Shown one piece after another: positions 26,377-28,188 of a stretch of DNA of 28,188 nucleotides (its first letter is position 1; each line of letters opens with the position of its first letter). The notes beneath the pieces are model-generated. The model ran no database searches. It was not told where the DNA came from and saw only the letters and a list, made by a program, of their open reading frames with translations. This DNA comes from Acidobacteriota bacterium (lineage in GTDB: Bacteria > Acidobacteriota > Vicinamibacteria > Vicinamibacterales > 2-12-FULL-66-21): positions 1-28,188 of the forward strand of contig JACDBQ010000511.1 in the NCBI GenBank assembly GCA_013694845.1, read 5' to 3'. A program made the translations under genes and the position numbers.

Positions 26377-27464
26377 CGCAGTTTCAGCGTCGTCAGGGTG
26401 AGCAGGGCGAAGATGATCGACAGGATGATGAAGCGCGTGATCACCTTCGGCTCGCTCCACCCGATCAGCTCGAAGTGGTGGTGCAGCGGCGCCATCTTGA
26501 AGATCCGCTTGCCGCGCAGCTTGAACGAACCGACTTGCAGAATCACCGACATCGCTTCCATCACGAACACGCCGCCCGCGAACAGGAGCAGCGCCTCCTG
26601 CTTGATCAGAACCGCGACAGTACCAATGGCACCCCCGAGGGCGAGCGAGCCCACGTCACCCATGAAGATCTCCGCGGGATACGCGTTCCACCAGAGAAAG
26701 CCCAGGCTGGCGCCGACCAGCGCGCCGCAGAAGACCGTGAGCTCGCCGGTCAGTGGAGAAAAGCGAATCAATTGCAGGTACTCGGCAAACTCCCGGTGGC
26801 CGGTCACGTAGGCCAGCGCAGTGAAGGTGGCAGCGGCCACAGCGAAGACACTGATCGCGAGTCCGTCAAGACCATCGGTGAGGTTCACCGCGTTGCTCGC
26901 AAACACCAGCACCAGCGCTGCGAATGCGACATAGAGATAGCCGAGATCCGGAATGAACGTCTTGAAGAACGGAATCACCAGCCGCGTGCTGTACAACGGA
27001 GGCGTCAGGTTCGCGAGCCAGATCACCACGACGCCGACGGCAATGCCGATCGCGAACTGCCAGAGCATCTTGTAACGCGGCAGCAGGCCGTGATGCGACC
27101 TTCGGACGATCTTGAGGTAATCGTCGGCGAAACCGACGGCGCCGAAGGCCGAGGTCGCGCCGACCGCGATCCAGATGAACGCGTTCGACAGGTTCGCCCA
27201 GAGCAGGGTCGGAATGATCGCGGACGTGAGGATCAGCAACCCGCCCATCGTCGGCGTCCCGGCCTTCGTCCGATGGGTCGAAGGGCCATCCTGCCGAACG
27301 ACCTGTCCGATCTGGAATTCGCGCAGACGACGGATCATCCACGGTCCGAGGAAGAGACCGATCGCCAGGGCGGTCACACTCGCGCCTGCGGTCCGGAAGG
27401 TGATGTACCGGGCGACGTTGAAGACCTGCGAGTATTCGCTGAGGTACTGGAGGTAGTACAGCAT
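26373..27464 (-). CDS. mraY: Phospho-N-acetylmuramoyl-pentapeptide transferase MraY
   Basis: MraY transfers phospho-MurNAc-pentapeptide to undecaprenyl phosphate, making lipid I. The 363-residue polytopic membrane enzyme has about ten hydrophobic segments and the catalytic landmarks of the family: HRTKAGTPTMGG (64-75), D114-D115 in FADDYLK, NLTDGLDG (194-201), D270 in FMGDVGS and the histidine triplet at 328-330 in LHHHFELIGWSE. ATG 27464 overlaps the murF stop by one base (TGATG), and the protein ends overlapping murD. Confidence 0.97.
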   Translation of the reverse strand: MLYYLQYLSEYSQVFNVARYITFRTAGASVTALAIGLFLGPWMIRRLREFQIGQVVRQDGPSTHRTKAGTPTMGGLLILTSAIIPTLLWANLSNAFIWIAVGATSAFGAVGFADDYLKIVRRSHHGLLPRYKMLWQFAIGIAVGVVVIWLANLTPPLYSTRLVIPFFKTFIPDLGYLYVAFAALVLVFASNAVNLTDGLDGLAISVFAVAAATFTALAYVTGHREFAEYLQLIRFSPLTGELTVFCGALVGASLGFLWWNAYPAEIFMGDVGSLALGGAIGTVAVLIKQEALLLFAGGVFVMEAMSVILQVGSFKLRGKRIFKMAPLHHHFELIGWSEPKVITRFIILSIIFALLTLTTLKLR

Positions 27465-28188
27465 CAGGCGAACTCCGCCTTCAGCCGGTCGACAACGACA
27501 TCCAGACCGATTCCACGTGATCCCTTGACGAGCACCAGGTCACCCGGCCGCACACGTTTGAGCAGCTCGGTGAGGGCCTCCTCGCGATTGCTGGTGAAGA
27601 CAATGCTGCCGGCGGGCATGCCTGCCTTCCGCGCGGCGTCGGCCAGTTCTCCCGCGGCCGCTCCGCCGACGACGAACAGACAATCGAGCCCGGCATCTTT
27701 CGCGGCCTGCCCGCACTCTCCATGCAGAAGAGAGCCGTACTCGCCGAGCTCGAGCATCTCACCAAGCACGGCGACCTTGCGGGCGCTGCCGGTTGCTGCC
27801 GCAACGACTTCCAGTGAGTGTTTCAGTGCCGTGGGGCTCGAGTTGTACGAGTCGTCGATCAGCGTGACCCCTCCGGGTAACCGGAGCAGCTCACCGCGAC
27901 GGCGCGCGGGCCGCAGCGCTGAAACGCGTGACGCGATCGCATCGAGCGGGACGTCGAAGGTGACCGCCACGGCAGTGGCGGCAAGGACGTTGGATAGATT
28001 TCCCGTTCCGAGCAACGACGTATCCAGCTGGAGCGCGCCGGCTGGCGTCCGCACGCTGGCGCTGAAGCCGTCGAGGCCACGCATCCGCACCTCGGACGCC
28101 TGAACGTCGGCGTCGCTACGTACCCCGAACGTGACCGTGCGTCCGGCAAAGACGTGCGCGCGCGACATGATCCGCGGATCGTCCGCGT
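27464..28188 (-). CDS. murF: MurF, UDP-MurNAc-tripeptide--D-alanyl-D-alanine ligase (C-terminal part)
   Basis: MurF adds D-Ala-D-Ala to complete the UDP-MurNAc-pentapeptide. Only the last 240 or so residues are in the window; the frame stays open to the right edge. The visible part begins with ADDPRIMSRA, the end of the central domain (compare the MurF NADD motif). It continues through the C-terminal domain with LIDDSYNSSPTALKHSLEVV, a MurF signature, then VLGEMLELGEYG and LVLVKGSRGIGLDVVVD. The upstream half with the ATP loop lies outside. An internal ATG at 28168 is not the true start. Its stop overlaps mraY. Confidence 0.95.
   Translation of the reverse strand, partial: ADDPRIMSRAHVFAGRTVTFGVRSDADVQASEVRMRGLDGFSASVRTPAGALQLDTSLLGTGNLSNVLAATAVAVTFDVPLDAIASRVSALRPARRRGELLRLPGGVTLIDDSYNSSPTALKHSLEVVAAATGSARKVAVLGEMLELGEYGSLLHGECGQAAKDAGLDCLFVVGGAAAGELADAARKAGMPAGSIVFTSNREEALTELLKRVRPGDLVLVKGSRGIGLDVVVDRLKAEFA

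Overview
The window is GC-rich, gene-dense bacterial chromosome made almost entirely of housekeeping genes. I infer an Acidobacteriota-like bacterium, probably of the Vicinamibacteria type. The reasons are the mutS2-dnaG-rpoD arrangement, the lone BlaI/M56 pair, the TIGR03960-type radical SAM protein next to ftsZ, the cellulose-synthase-like GT2, and intergenic clutter of degenerate heptamers. This is inference from gene content; no rRNA is present to settle it.

Left part (1-8743). A gene running off the left edge on the minus strand is represented by its first codons only. A minus-strand membrane glycosyltransferase 2 follows. It is divergent from larB (nickel-pincer cofactor synthesis), and then come mutS2, dnaG and rpoD on the plus strand. 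mutS2 and dnaG overlap by one base (TAATG), so mutS2 is joined to the classical primase/sigma operon. A CAU-anticodon tRNA lies downstream of rpoD.

Middle part (8744-15755). A minus-strand beta-carbonic anhydrase is divergent from a BlaI-type repressor and an M56 (BlaR1-like) metalloprotease whose outer region carries eight glycine-glutamine heptapeptide repeats. A near-consensus promoter with an embedded palindromic operator lies in front of blaI. Next come a minus-strand SAM methyltransferase, a coiled-coil zinc-ribbon protein translationally coupled to RNase HI, a PgeF-type laccase-domain protein whose start codon overlaps that of divergent acpS, and a small protein of unknown function.

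Right part (15756-28188). All genes are on the minus strand. In transcription order they are murF (partial), mraY, murD, ftsW, murG, murC, ftsQ, ftsA, ftsZ and then the radical SAM gene: the division and cell wall (dcw) cluster. Most junctions are overlaps of 1-4 bases (TGATG, ATGA, TTGA). The one large gap inside the cluster, murD to ftsW, is filled by two long inverted repeats. murB and ddl are absent from their usual place between murC and ftsQ.

I did not find a mobile element, CRISPR array, phage or obvious defence system. The most unusual recurring structure is a set of intergenic arrays of degenerate 7-bp units, each site with its own unit. Most are arranged as long hairpins and lie next to stop codons. 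A REP-like inverted pair near the left edge and the repeat-bearing M56 protease are the other items most worth following up.
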